Source: a virus. Taken from it: a DNA stretch of 64,000 nucleotides. Positions within the stretch are counted from its first letter, which is position 1. Each line of letters opens with the position of its first letter. Positions 21,678 to 29,360 of this stretch are shown piece by piece. The notes under the pieces were generated by a model. It saw nothing but the letters and a program-made list of their open reading frames with translations. It did no database searches and had not been told where the DNA came from. Location: the IMG/VR virus record IMGVR_UViG_3300046792_000297, positions 1-64,000 of that record, one strand, 5' to 3'. The position numbers and the translations under genes were made by a program.

Positions 21678-21902
21678 TCAATCGTCCCAGGTGAGGTCGA
21701 CCACCGCGCCGTGCGCCAGGTCGCAGTATTGCCCGGCTTCGTTCTGGAGCAGCGGGATCATGTTCACGTAGAGCCCGCCGCCAAGGCGCAGTCCGTCTTC
21801 CAGGCCCACCATCAGGCTCTGGCGGTTGTCCGAACCCATGATGATGGTGCCGCTGACGGTTTGGTTGTTGACGCGCAGGGTGACGCGCTGGCCGGAGATC
21901 AC
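21678..21902 (-). CDS. Hypothetical early protein, 74 aa
   Basis: GTG start at 21902 gives a GTGA overlap with the upstream gene; a TTG at 21914 is the alternative. Reads as a small beta-barrel (QRVTLRVNNQTVSGTIIMGS). Function unknown. Confidence 0.55.
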   Translation of the reverse strand: MISGQRVTLRVNNQTVSGTIIMGSDNRQSLMVGLEDGLRLGGGLYVNMIPLLQNEAGQYCDLAHGAVVDLTWDD

Positions 21903-22171
21903 TGCTTTTCCCAATCAAAGATTGACGCTGTGAATGCGGTTAGTGGACGGTTGGGTTCGCCGTCCTCGCGCAGCGGCTTGATGGTGCTGGACTGCCGCCA
22001 GAATTCCGCCGCTTCGACGAAGGTCTCAAATTGCAGCGCAAGGTGCGGCTTAGCGGTAGTCCACACCCGCCCCAGACCATTCTCGTAATTCGGATCGTAG
22101 TGGAGCACGTAGCGACCGTCATGTTCGGATGGTCCGGCAGTGTCGGCTTCCAGCTTGATGACGTAGCTCAT
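21899..22171 (-). CDS. Hypothetical early protein, 90 aa
   Basis: Begins MSYVIKLEADTAGPSEHDGR. Alpha/beta fold. Function unknown; coupled in a run of overlapping genes downstream of the HerA-like ATPase. Confidence 0.65.
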   Translation of the reverse strand: MSYVIKLEADTAGPSEHDGRYVLHYDPNYENGLGRVWTTAKPHLALQFETFVEAAEFWRQSSTIKPLREDGEPNRPLTAFTASIFDWEKQ

Positions 22172-22419
22172 TGCTGGCTCGATTCGATGATCAGGTTGTT
22201 GCCCTCGAAGTACGGATGGTTGGCGCTGTAGAAGATGGTCGGCCCGAATATCTCCAACAACTGGCGGAGTTGAAAGCGGATCGAGCCGTCGGGCTGGGTG
22301 AGCCGCTCGCGGGTTTCCTTGGGAATGCCGCCCGGCCAGCCGCTCAGCCAGACCTTCGCGCCAATGGGCGTGAGACGCACGAACACCTGGTCGTTGAGGT
22401 TGCAGACGAAGCGGGTCAT
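22168..22419 (-). CDS. Hypothetical early protein, 83 aa
   Basis: Begins MTRFVCNLNDQVFVRLTPIG. I recognise a similar pattern (VRLTxxGxxxLxG) from phage hypothetical proteins but no function. 4-nt overlaps on both sides. Confidence 0.65.
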   Translation of the reverse strand: MTRFVCNLNDQVFVRLTPIGAKVWLSGWPGGIPKETRERLTQPDGSIRFQLRQLLEIFGPTIFYSANHPYFEGNNLIIESSQQ

Positions 22420-22640
22420 TGATCCTCGTTTCGCATGGCGATGAAAAACTTCATCATTTGACTGAGCGTCATCGTGTCCGTGGCTTCGCCTCGAACCAGG
22501 ATGATCAGACCCATGAGCGCGGCGCACAACAGCACACCCATGTCCGCCGTGCCGCTGCACTCATTGCTCAGTTGTGTCAATAGCTTCCGCGCCCGGTCCA
22601 TCGTTGTCCTGGCTTGCTCTTCCGAATCAGTCATGGTCAT
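22416..22640 (-). CDS. Small helical/membrane-like protein, 74 aa
   Basis: MTMTDSEEQARTTMDRARKL, then ADMGVLLCAALMGLIILVRG, which could be one membrane helix. Helical tail. Function unknown. Confidence 0.55.
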   Translation of the reverse strand: MTMTDSEEQARTTMDRARKLLTQLSNECSGTADMGVLLCAALMGLIILVRGEATDTMTLSQMMKFFIAMRNEDQ

Positions 22641-23044
22641 TGCGTGCCCTTCGGTTGCTGGCAGGCGAGCGCGAGTGCGAAGAACTCATCGGCGTCGAAG
22701 TTGAAGCGTTTCCCGTCGAACGGCATGGGGCAGGTCGCGGTGGCTTCGAACAACGAGTCGTCGATGTCCACGGTTTTCGTGTACGGGATTTTCCTTATCC
22801 AGCCGCGCATTCGTTCGTCGTTCATTAACCTTCCCAGACACGCCATGCGTTCGATGACGGCCATCGCCAGGCCCGTGCGGATGGCCCCGTCGGGAAGAAT
22901 CTCCTTGAGGGTAAACGCGGCTAGTTCGAAGCTATCAAGCTGATCGGCGTCGGGGTCGTGGCGTATCCGCTCGGACATTCCCACGGATAATTCTTTGATG
23001 AGAGCCGGGTCGACCGGCACGTTGCTGAGTTCTCGTTCATCCAT
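22637..23044 (-). CDS. Hypothetical early protein, 135 aa
   Basis: Begins MDERELSNVPVDPALIKELS. Mostly helical with an acidic end. Overlaps the HerA-like gene by 8 nt. Function unknown. Confidence 0.65.
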   Translation of the reverse strand: MDERELSNVPVDPALIKELSVGMSERIRHDPDADQLDSFELAAFTLKEILPDGAIRTGLAMAVIERMACLGRLMNDERMRGWIRKIPYTKTVDIDDSLFEATATCPMPFDGKRFNFDADEFFALALACQQPKGTQ

Positions 23045-24794
23045 TGAGTGCCTCCGCGAATTCCTTGTTGAGTTGAATGGTGCCCGAGCCCTCGATCAAC
23101 TCCAGCGTCCGCAGGCGGCTCAGTGCGTTGTTGAACCCGCCGCCGGACGCGGTGTACGCGCTCTCGTGGGCCAGTTCGTCCTTGGTGATCGGGGTGCGCG
23201 GCGCATCGGCCAGCACGCTCAGAATCATGCGCTCGGCCTTGCCCAGCTTCTGCTGCCAGTGGGCCAGCAGCGCCGCGCCGGTCGGCAGCGGCTCCCAGGA
23301 GCCCAGCGCCTCGAATCCCTTGGCGGTCAGGTCGAGCGGGTCGGAGCCGGTCAGCCAGTTGTTCGACCGGCACTTGGAGATGGCGTTGTTGAACCCGCCG
23401 CCGTTGACCGCGTATCCGGCGTAGGCGGCCACCGCCGCCTTGCTGCTCGATCCGCGCTGCGCCAGCACGGTGAGCACGGCACGCTCGGCCTTGCCCATCG
23501 GCACGCCCCGCGTCTGGACGCCGGTCAGCGGCTTCGGGCGGTCACGCTTGACCTCGTGCTGCTCGTTGAGGAAAAAAGTCTTGGGCTTCACGGCAGCCTG
23601 GATAGCCTGGCGGGCCTGCTCGCCCAGCTTAGGCGGGCTCCAATCCTGGTTGCCGACGATGGTGGCCAGCCGCGTCAGCGCGGCCTGCACGCCCACCACT
23701 GCCGTGCTGCACTCGCCGATGGCTTTACCGAACAGCCCTTGCAGGTGCTCGCGGTTGGCCGCCAGGATACGCCCAAGCTCCTGCTCCTGGGCCAGCAGCA
23801 GGGCGTCGCGGTCCAGCATTTCGCCGGTCTGGGCGTGGGCGTCGCCCAGCATTCGCTTCAGTTTGGCGATCTCCGCTCGCAGCTTGGCCGGGTCATCGGC
23901 CTCGGCCTTCTCGATCACTTGCTGCATGTCGGCGCGGAGCGCCTCGACGTCCATCGGGGTGAGTGTGGCCGCCTTGCGCTTCTGTCCCACCTTGGGCGTA
24001 GCCGAAGCGTCGAATGTGGTTTTCTTGTTGAACTGGAAGCGGGCGAACACGCGCAGCCAGGAGGGCGACCACACGTAGCCTTCGCCTTGGGCCAGGCCGG
24101 GCAGCAGGCCCACGATCTCGCGATCCGCTCCCGCTTCCTGCACCCACTCTTCGAGCGCCTTGCGTTCGTGCGTGCCGTTGACCTGGAGGGCGAACAGGCA
24201 CTCCACCTGGGACAGCACTTCCTTGTTGATTGACTGGGGTCGCTGCGAGATCATGCTCGCGCCCACGCCGTAGTTGCGGCCCAGCCGGATGATGTTCTCG
24301 AACGCGCCCAGCATCCGTGCCTCGTCCGGTCCCACACGCTGCGGCGCGAATAGTTGGGCTTCCTCGACGAACAGGTGCACGGCGGACTTCTGGCTCTTCT
24401 TGCGGTGGAAGAATTCTTCCGCGAAGTCGGCGGCGAAGCGTTTGCGCTCGCCCTGGCGGAAGCTGGAAATGTCGAGGATCACCGACACGTCTTTCTCCAC
24501 CAGCAGCCGTGCGATCCGTTGCCCGGCGTCGGGCAGGATGGGCACGTCGCCGTGTTCGCCGCCCACGATGAAGATGTCTTTGCCGCGAGCCCGGCCATCG
24601 GCGGCCACGCGCAGGCCGTACCAGTTGCCCACGGGATCGAGAATAATGATTTGCGCGTGGCGGTCGAGCATCTGCTCGGCCATCAGCCCGGCCAGGTAAG
24701 TCTTGCCGCTCCCCTTGCGTCCGATGAAGCCGAACGTCTGGGTCACGGCGTCGAGTGGTATGCGCAGGTTCTCGGCCAGAGCTAAGTCAGTCAC
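23037..24794 (-). CDS. HerA/FtsK-type DNA-translocating ATPase
   Basis: 585 aa. Walker A GRKGSGKT at 25-32 and Walker B HLFVEEAQLF at 140-149, then NYGVGASMISQRPQSINKEV (sensor region), which together fit the HerA/VirB4-like DUF87 group. A coiled coil follows, then two copies of a winged-helix-like repeat (YAVNGGGFNNAISKCR and YTASGGGFNNALSRLR). HerA enzymes pump DNA and work with nucleases in end resection. GTGA overlap with a Uma2-like nuclease gene supports a helicase-nuclease pair. A periodic site lies in its Walker region (24642). Confidence 0.82.
   Translation of the reverse strand: MTDLALAENLRIPLDAVTQTFGFIGRKGSGKTYLAGLMAEQMLDRHAQIIILDPVGNWYGLRVAADGRARGKDIFIVGGEHGDVPILPDAGQRIARLLVEKDVSVILDISSFRQGERKRFAADFAEEFFHRKKSQKSAVHLFVEEAQLFAPQRVGPDEARMLGAFENIIRLGRNYGVGASMISQRPQSINKEVLSQVECLFALQVNGTHERKALEEWVQEAGADREIVGLLPGLAQGEGYVWSPSWLRVFARFQFNKKTTFDASATPKVGQKRKAATLTPMDVEALRADMQQVIEKAEADDPAKLRAEIAKLKRMLGDAHAQTGEMLDRDALLLAQEQELGRILAANREHLQGLFGKAIGECSTAVVGVQAALTRLATIVGNQDWSPPKLGEQARQAIQAAVKPKTFFLNEQHEVKRDRPKPLTGVQTRGVPMGKAERAVLTVLAQRGSSSKAAVAAYAGYAVNGGGFNNAISKCRSNNWLTGSDPLDLTAKGFEALGSWEPLPTGAALLAHWQQKLGKAERMILSVLADAPRTPITKDELAHESAYTASGGGFNNALSRLRTLELIEGSGTIQLNKEFAEALNG
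24642..24654. repeat. Periodic palindrome site
   Basis: AATAATGATT then TGC, 10 of 13. Inside the HerA-like gene (codons for IIIL). Confidence 0.6.
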
Positions 24795-25375
24795 TGGTAC
24801 GCTCTCCACACTTCGGTCAGGTCGAGCGCGAAGCCTTCCACGGGACCAGAGCCGTGCAGTTCGCTGTCCGCCGTCATCGTTTCCGTGATGTTGCTGTAGC
24901 AATAGCTAAAGCGCCTGTAGGGATCGATCAGCCAGCCCAACTCAATGCCGTTGGCCATCCAATCGTGCATCTTGTCGTTGGCCGCCGACAGCGCATCAGT
25001 CGCCGACAGCAGTTCGATCACGAAGTTGGGACAGACGGGCGCGAAACCGCGCCAGGCTTCGCGCGGTACGAGGGCGACGCGTTCCTCCGTGATGTAGGCG
25101 GCGTCGGGTCCGAGTTTGGAGCCATCGGGCAGGACGAACACGGTGTTGGAATCGAACACGCGCCCGCGTTTGTGGGTGTGCCACCAATTGCCTAGTTGGC
25201 GGATGATCTCCGAGTTGGCCTCGCTGCTTTCGTTGCCTGCTGGCGTCATCATGCGGATCGTGCCTTCTTTCGTGAGTTCAATATTCATGTCTGGATAGCG
25301 GCGGCAGAGTTCGTCGAACTCGCCGTCGCTCAAGCGCGGTTCAAAAGTCAGCGTGTGGTTACCAAGCTCTGCCAT
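24791..25375 (-). CDS. Uma2-family PD-(D/E)XK nuclease-like protein
   Basis: 194 aa. GKLTPAG-type N-terminus (IRMMTPAGNESSEANSEIIR), LGPDAAYI with the catalytic aspartate, FVIELLSATD with the glutamate and MANGIELGWLIDP are the Uma2 (DUF820) signature in order. Uma2 proteins are predicted nucleases, abundant in cyanobacteria and soil bacteria. Start at 25375 by spacing from AAGGGA. Adjacent to the HerA-like ATPase, so possibly a resection nuclease. Confidence 0.8.
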   Translation of the reverse strand: MAELGNHTLTFEPRLSDGEFDELCRRYPDMNIELTKEGTIRMMTPAGNESSEANSEIIRQLGNWWHTHKRGRVFDSNTVFVLPDGSKLGPDAAYITEERVALVPREAWRGFAPVCPNFVIELLSATDALSAANDKMHDWMANGIELGWLIDPYRRFSYCYSNITETMTADSELHGSGPVEGFALDLTEVWRAYQ

Positions 25376-25377
25376 AA

Positions 25378-25563
25378 TCACTTCCCTTCCGGGTGGAGCC
25401 GCTGTTCCAGTTTGCGTGCGGTGCGGCCAATCTTCAGCAAGCGCAGTTCACGGGTGAGCACGCCGATGGTAATGTCTTCGCCCGCTGCGTCCATCAGCTT
25501 GGTAATGACTTCGCCAAGCTCGTTGATCAGGCGAAGCACTTCGGGGCGGTCGGGGTCGCTCAT
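25378..25563 (-). CDS. Small helical protein, 61 aa
   Basis: MSDPDRPEVLRLINELGEVI and then a helix with RELRLLKIGRTARKLEQRLH. Function unknown. Coupled on both sides. Confidence 0.6.
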   Translation of the reverse strand: MSDPDRPEVLRLINELGEVITKLMDAAGEDITIGVLTRELRLLKIGRTARKLEQRLHPEGK

Positions 25564-26135
25564 ACGTTTCCCTTCTCGCGCAGACTGGCGTTCAAACCCT
25601 TGATGCGCATATCGAGCGAGAATTCGCGGTGTTCTTCTTGTTTCTTCTCCAAGAACAGCTTGGCTCGGTGGTAGCGTTTCAGCCTGGTGATGCTGTTGTC
25701 GGCCAGCTTGGGCAAGCGGCCCACGTCCATGTTGTCGGCCAGGTCGGCCAGCTTGATCTCGATGGCCAGCGGGTTCATCGCCACGCGGGGGATGTACTCG
25801 TCCAGGTAGAGTTCGTCGTGGTCGTAGGCCACACTGTCGAACGGCACCATGCCGATCCGGCCCCGCGTCAGGTGATCGACGGCGATGGCCACGGTGGAAT
25901 CGAATTCGCGTTTCAGGTCGGCGACCGTGACCTGGACCTCGGTGGCGAACGTGTCTTCCACCACGTCGTGCAACAGGGCCACGATGGTCTTCAGGTCGCT
26001 GTCGGCGAACTTGGTGGCCAGGCGCAGGGGATGGAGAATGTAGGGCACGCCCGCCAGATCGACCTTTCCGGCGTGGGCGTGAACCGCGATCTCCAGTGCC
26101 TTGTCGATGCTCAGCGCCCGCTCGATGTCGGTCAT
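25560..26135 (-). CDS. HD-domain small alarmone ((p)ppGpp) hydrolase
   Basis: 191 aa, the size of MESH1-type hydrolases. HAHAGKVDLAGVPYILHPLR (metal-binding histidines), ALLHDVVEDT (HD at 56-57), YIPRVAMNPLAIEIKLADLA (EIKLADLADN) are the SpoT/MESH1 HD motifs in order. No synthetase domain. It probably removes ppGpp to keep the host growth-competent during infection. Confidence 0.85.
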   Translation of the reverse strand: MTDIERALSIDKALEIAVHAHAGKVDLAGVPYILHPLRLATKFADSDLKTIVALLHDVVEDTFATEVQVTVADLKREFDSTVAIAVDHLTRGRIGMVPFDSVAYDHDELYLDEYIPRVAMNPLAIEIKLADLADNMDVGRLPKLADNSITRLKRYHRAKLFLEKKQEEHREFSLDMRIKGLNASLREKGNV

Positions 26136-26338
26136 GCCTTCCCTCCACTGGCTTCGATCTGGTCGGCGGTGCTGCGCAGGATGCGCGGTAGCTGCGCCAG
26201 CAAGGCCAGGTCGCTGGTCTGCACGGAGAAGCCGTCACCGTGGATGCCGCCGAACACCAGCACGGCCACTGCGACGGCCTGGGTTTGCTCGCGGACCTGG
26301 CTGCAAACGGTATCGTACTTGCCGGGGCCGATTGCCAT
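26132..26338 (-). CDS. Hypothetical early protein, 68 aa
   Basis: Begins MAIGPGKYDTVCSQVREQTQ. Looks like a conserved phage family of the form 'GKYDxxCTxVRExTxAxxxxLIVxxGxxGxGFSVQ' that I have seen unassigned. Function unknown. Confidence 0.65.
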   Translation of the reverse strand: MAIGPGKYDTVCSQVREQTQAVAVAVLVFGGIHGDGFSVQTSDLALLAQLPRILRSTADQIEASGGKA

Positions 26339-26658
26339 CACGCCTCCCTGGCGGCCAGGTTGCGAGCCCGAATGACGGCCACGCAGCCGGGGCACTCCAC
26401 GTGGGCTCCGTTGCCGAACGCGCCGTGCGTGGGGCAAGGGTGCTCGACGGGCTGAGCCTCTGCCGAACTGGGCAGCCGGTTCCACCAGGTATCAATCTCG
26501 GACCGCAATGTCCAGACCTCGCGGCGAAAGGCTTCGATCCGCTCCCGCTCGGGCGAGATGGGGGCGGTCGGTATGTTGGTGAACGCGTGTTCGGAGTAGA
26601 ACTTCAAGGCGACCGCGATGGTCGACACTTCGGACTGCGTGAATGTCTTGCTGGCCAT
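26338..26658 (-). CDS. Zinc-ribbon-like protein, 106 aa
   Basis: N-terminal helices with HPCPTHGAFGNGAHVECPGC near the C-terminus, a likely metal site. Start after GGAGGCAAC. First gene after the weak promoter near 26680. Confidence 0.6.
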   Translation of the reverse strand: MASKTFTQSEVSTIAVALKFYSEHAFTNIPTAPISPERERIEAFRREVWTLRSEIDTWWNRLPSSAEAQPVEHPCPTHGAFGNGAHVECPGCVAVIRARNLAAREA

Positions 26659-26671
26659 GTTGCCTCCATAG

Positions 26672-26701
26672 TTGATTATTACTTAATCGGATTCATGTGT
26701 T
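26672..26701 (-). promoter_or_regulatory. Weak or diverged early promoter P15
   Basis: Contains AATCCGATTA in the family position but poor -35 and -10 hexamers (TAATAA-type -10). May be an operator relic or a weak internal promoter for 26658 leftward. Confidence 0.35.
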
Positions 26702-26943
26702 GCGGCGACCGGCTTGCGGGTCGGCCACTCCACCTTGTAGCGGCGCGGGCCATCCTTGACGATCTTGAACTTGCGCCCATCCGAGTAGCCCTTGCGCAGG
26801 GCGCGGTAGATGGTGGCCTTGGTGATGCCCAGTTGGGTGGCGGCGGCCATCTTGGAGCCGGTCTGGTGAATCGACCACAGGATGTGATCGAGCGTCAAAT
26901 CGGCCAGAGGCCGGGAAGGCAGTTCGATGAAGTCCTCGCTCAT
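26683..26943 (-). CDS. Fis-type helix-turn-helix regulator
   Basis: 86 aa. ILWSIHQTGSKMAAATQLGI and TKATIYRALRKG form a helix-turn-helix of the Fis/resolvase type, followed by a basic strand region. A candidate regulator for the early promoter family. Coupled to the gene 26940. Confidence 0.72.
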   Translation of the reverse strand: MSEDFIELPSRPLADLTLDHILWSIHQTGSKMAAATQLGITKATIYRALRKGYSDGRKFKIVKDGPRRYKVEWPTRKPVAATHESD

Positions 26944-27386
26944 GCCTCACTCAACTTCCTGGCTAGCTGCCGGACCTGCTCGTCGTCGGGCAGCGCCAGC
27001 GTGACTTCCAGCCGGTTGTCTTCGCAGCGCACGGTGGCCCCGTACTGCGGGGGAAACAGCGCGTCCAGCGCCTGCATTCGCTGGCGGTAGGCTTCCTGCT
27101 CGTCGCGGAACCGGCGGTGCTTGTCATCCTCGGCCTGTTCCCTGCTTTCAATCTCTTCGATCTCTCGCGGCGTGGCAATGCCGACGATGTAGGGAGCGCC
27201 GATGCCCATGCCCACCGCCCGGCCCTTGTCGCGGTAGAAGCGGTTGTTGGCCGCCCGGTCGAGGATGATCTGCGTGGCCGTGACGCGGGCCACGGTGGCC
27301 AGCTTCTGACGGGGCGACCTGAGCGAGCCGGTCTCCAGCGTGACCCGGTCACCGGCCTTGATCTGCGATAGCTGTTCGAGTCTCAT
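26940..27386 (-). CDS. Hypothetical early protein, 148 aa
   Basis: N-terminal small beta-barrel (IKAGDRVTLETGSLRSPRQK), a coiled coil (IEEIESREQAEDDKHRRFRD) and an alpha/beta end. Function unknown. Confidence 0.65.
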   Translation of the reverse strand: MRLEQLSQIKAGDRVTLETGSLRSPRQKLATVARVTATQIILDRAANNRFYRDKGRAVGMGIGAPYIVGIATPREIEEIESREQAEDDKHRRFRDEQEAYRQRMQALDALFPPQYGATVRCEDNRLEVTLALPDDEQVRQLARKLSEA

Positions 27387-27616
27387 AATTTATGCCCCAG
27401 TGAGAAGTCGGTTTGCGCAACGTCATGTTTTGCGATGAGCGTCAATTGGTCGATGAGTTGACGCAGGTGAATGTGGCACACGGAGACGGTCCCAATGCCC
27501 TCGAAGCAAATCGAATACACGGGGGCTTGGCTTAGGTCGTAGGGCTGGTTTTGACAAGCATCGCAGCCCTGATTCCTAGTGTCCGTGAACCGTTTAACGG
27601 TGACATTCTGCATCAT
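27383..27616 (-). CDS. Hypothetical early protein, 77 aa
   Basis: MMQNVTVKRFTDTRNQGCDA; CDACQNQP plus CFEG and CHIH may bind zinc. Function unknown. Confidence 0.6.
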   Translation of the reverse strand: MMQNVTVKRFTDTRNQGCDACQNQPYDLSQAPVYSICFEGIGTVSVCHIHLRQLIDQLTLIAKHDVAQTDFSLGHKL

Positions 27617-27839
27617 GTTGCTCCTTCGTCAGTTCGGCACGTTTCGCGCGGCCTGCGGCCAAGGCTGTGGCGCGGTCGGGAAACCTCTGGTTGTCGTTGA
27701 CGTTGATGAAGCGGATGAACTTCGTGAAGAGCCGCCCGGTCCGCTTGTTGCGGGCAGTGCGATACTCCCGAATCGTGCAGAAGTAGCCGCCGATTCCCGA
27801 TGGGGTGGTGCCGATCTTGTAGCGTTGGCTGAGCGTCAT
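27594..27839 (-). CDS. Hypothetical early protein, 81 aa
   Basis: MTLSQRYKIGTTPSGIGGYF, basic, with TRATALAAGRAKRAELTKEQ-type tail. Start fixed by ATGA overlap. Overlaps the next gene by 23 nt. Confidence 0.6.
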   Translation of the reverse strand: MTLSQRYKIGTTPSGIGGYFCTIREYRTARNKRTGRLFTKFIRFINVNDNQRFPDRATALAAGRAKRAELTKEQHDAECHR

Positions 27840-28066
27840 TCGCACCATCCCGCACAGGTGGTCGCGCAGGTGGTCGCGAGCAGCAGAAACTTCTCCAGGG
27901 CGGCGATGAAGGCTCGCAGTTCCCGGCGGGGCACGTGAATGGTGATGGCCACGGAGGGCTCTGTCTTACCTTCCTGCTGTTCGATCAGCAGGCGGATGGG
28001 GTCGCTCATGCCGGGCTCGGGTTGAGGCTGGTTTGCAGATGCGGGGGGAACGGGCTTGCGTTTCAT
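27836..28066 (-). CDS. Hypothetical early protein, 76 aa
   Basis: MKRKPVPPASANQPQPEPGM; disordered N-terminus then a short amphipathic helix and a Cys-containing end. ATGA overlap with parB-like gene. Function unknown. Confidence 0.6.
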   Translation of the reverse strand: MKRKPVPPASANQPQPEPGMSDPIRLLIEQQEGKTEPSVAITIHVPRRELRAFIAALEKFLLLATTCATTCAGWCE

Positions 28067-28902
28067 GACTTCTCCTTTCTGCTGGGCACGATCTTGCGGT
28101 AGGCGCGGTGAGCGGTGCGGACGGCATGTTCCCAGCCTGCCTTGTTGGCGGCCCAGAGGTCGACGGCCAGAGCCAGGTTCTCCGAGGCGGCCAGGCGTTC
28201 CAGTTGCGAGTTCTTCTTGGCCGCTGCCGGGCCGGGGTGCTTGGGACGCTTGATTTCCTTCTTGCCTGCCGCCTTGGCTTTGGCGGCGGCTTCCTTGATG
28301 CGGGCGGGAGCCTGTTCGCGGCCCTTGCGGACTTCCTGAATGGCCACCGCCGGGGAAATCTTTATTCCGTCGACGCCCTCGCGGACCATCTGCTTGACCT
28401 CGATGGGGGCCTGGTGGAGTTCGATCCCGTCCTTGACGTGGCGCTGGGCTTTCTTGGGGCTGTAGCCCAGGTGCGGGGCCACGACCTTGGCGATCTGCTC
28501 GATAGTCCAGCCGTAAGCCTGGAGCTTGTCGGCGGTCTTGCCGATCTCCATCTGGGTCAGCGGCAGGCCGTTGTTGGCGGCCAGGCTCTTGGCCAGCGCG
28601 GCGGCCTCGTCGCCCTTGAAGGTGATGGTGGGCAGGTAGACCTTGTTGCCCTCGTCCCACAGTTCCTGGCAGGCCCGCAGACGGCACTCGCCGTCCACCA
28701 GGTACATGGTCTCGCCGTCGATCTGCACGAAGATGGCTTCGTCCACGCCGCGTGCGGTGATCGAACTCTTGAGCCAGTTGATGTGCGCCCGCGCCTGCGG
28801 GCTGCTGGTGTCGCGGCCATTGAAGTCTGGTTTGATCTGGATTTTCCGGGGGTCGACCGCGTAGGCTTCCCACTGCTTCTTTCCCTGCTGGCGTAGCTGC
28901 AT
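28063..28902 (-). CDS. ParB-like DNA-binding protein
   Basis: 279 aa. ParB/Spo0J-type N-terminal domain with VDGECRLRACQE at 69-80 (counterpart of the GERRxRA CTP-binding box), then a helix-turn-helix region (LQAYGWTIEQIAKVVAPHLG) and a basic tail. No ParA partner is seen. Such orphan ParBs may act as repressors, origin or partition factors. First gene of its unit; its promoter overlaps iterons that also occur in the initiator gene, which suggests self-regulation and origin control. Confidence 0.82.
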   Translation of the reverse strand: MQLRQQGKKQWEAYAVDPRKIQIKPDFNGRDTSSPQARAHINWLKSSITARGVDEAIFVQIDGETMYLVDGECRLRACQELWDEGNKVYLPTITFKGDEAAALAKSLAANNGLPLTQMEIGKTADKLQAYGWTIEQIAKVVAPHLGYSPKKAQRHVKDGIELHQAPIEVKQMVREGVDGIKISPAVAIQEVRKGREQAPARIKEAAAKAKAAGKKEIKRPKHPGPAAAKKNSQLERLAASENLALAVDLWAANKAGWEHAVRTAHRAYRKIVPSRKEKS

Positions 28903-28928
28903 AGTTTGGTTTGTCCTCGATTGATTAG

Positions 28929-28958
28929 AGAATAGCGTATCGAAACGATGCGTGTCAA
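28929..28958 (-). promoter_or_regulatory. Promoter of the parB-like unit
   Basis: Minus strand: -35 TTGACA, 18-bp spacer, -10 TATTCT. The spacer (CGCATCGTTTCGATACGC) replaces the AATC-N-GATT operator with a different inverted repeat, CGTTTCG-like, so it is likely controlled by a different factor. Confidence 0.75.
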
Positions 28959-28964
28959 TACAAT

Positions 28965-28984
28965 ACTGTAATTTACTGTAATTG
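28965..28984. repeat. Iterons upstream of parB-like gene
   Basis: Two 10-bp-spaced copies of ACTGTAATT (28965-28973 and 28975-28983) adjoining the parB promoter -35. The same unit (A-C-T/G-GTAATT-N-AC) recurs at 29785-29800 and 30013-30090 inside the initiator gene. Confidence 0.7.
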
Positions 28985-29044
28985 ACACCGTGGTGCGAGT
29001 TGTGCGCTGCAACCTCCTATGTTTTTAGTGAGTTATGTAATGAC

Positions 29045-29057
29045 AATAATCATTATC
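29045..29057. repeat. Periodic palindrome site
   Basis: AATAATCATTATC, 12 of 13. In the divergent intergenic region between the parB-like and initiator genes. It also resembles half a Fur box. Confidence 0.8.
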
Positions 29058-29090
29058 GTATTTCCTTTACACACCGAGCGGCGAGTAGTA

Positions 29091-29360
29091 ATGTTTACGC
29101 CTATGAGTTCGTCCCTGCATTCTCCCACACCGCCCGAGTGGCGGATTCTGGAGGCCGGTGACTCGTCGGTCGAGTGGACCGGCACGATCCTCTATTCCTG
29201 TCCCTACTGCGGCACCGATGCCCGCCTTCCCGTGGCTGGCCGGGTGGTCGCTCAACTCGCGGACGGCAGTCTGGCGTTTGCCCGATGCGGCCCCCAGCGC
29301 ACACCCAAGACCATCAAGTGCAGCGCCTGCCGCAGACAACTTACCAGGGGAGGCGAATGA
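29091..29360 (+). CDS. Zinc-ribbon protein, 89 aa
   Basis: MFTPMSSSLHSPTPPEWRIL, CPYCGTD near residue 45 and CSACRRQL near 80 form a zinc ribbon. Upstream ATGs at 29019 or 29040 would extend it over the periodic site and are less likely. Overlaps the initiator start. Confidence 0.55.
   Translation: MFTPMSSSLHSPTPPEWRILEAGDSSVEWTGTILYSCPYCGTDARLPVAGRVVAQLADGSLAFARCGPQRTPKTIKCSACRRQLTRGGE

Noticed and set aside
123-28958. CRISPR array from repeated TCAATCNGATT elements
   Set aside because: Copies are 0.3-5 kb apart, contain -35/-10 hexamers and sit before genes; there are no spacers or cas genes.
29045-29057. Fur-box interpretation of AATAATCATTATC
   Set aside because: It resembles half of the Fur consensus, but the same sequence recurs every 4-5 kb in coding and non-coding DNA far from promoters, and no iron genes are present.
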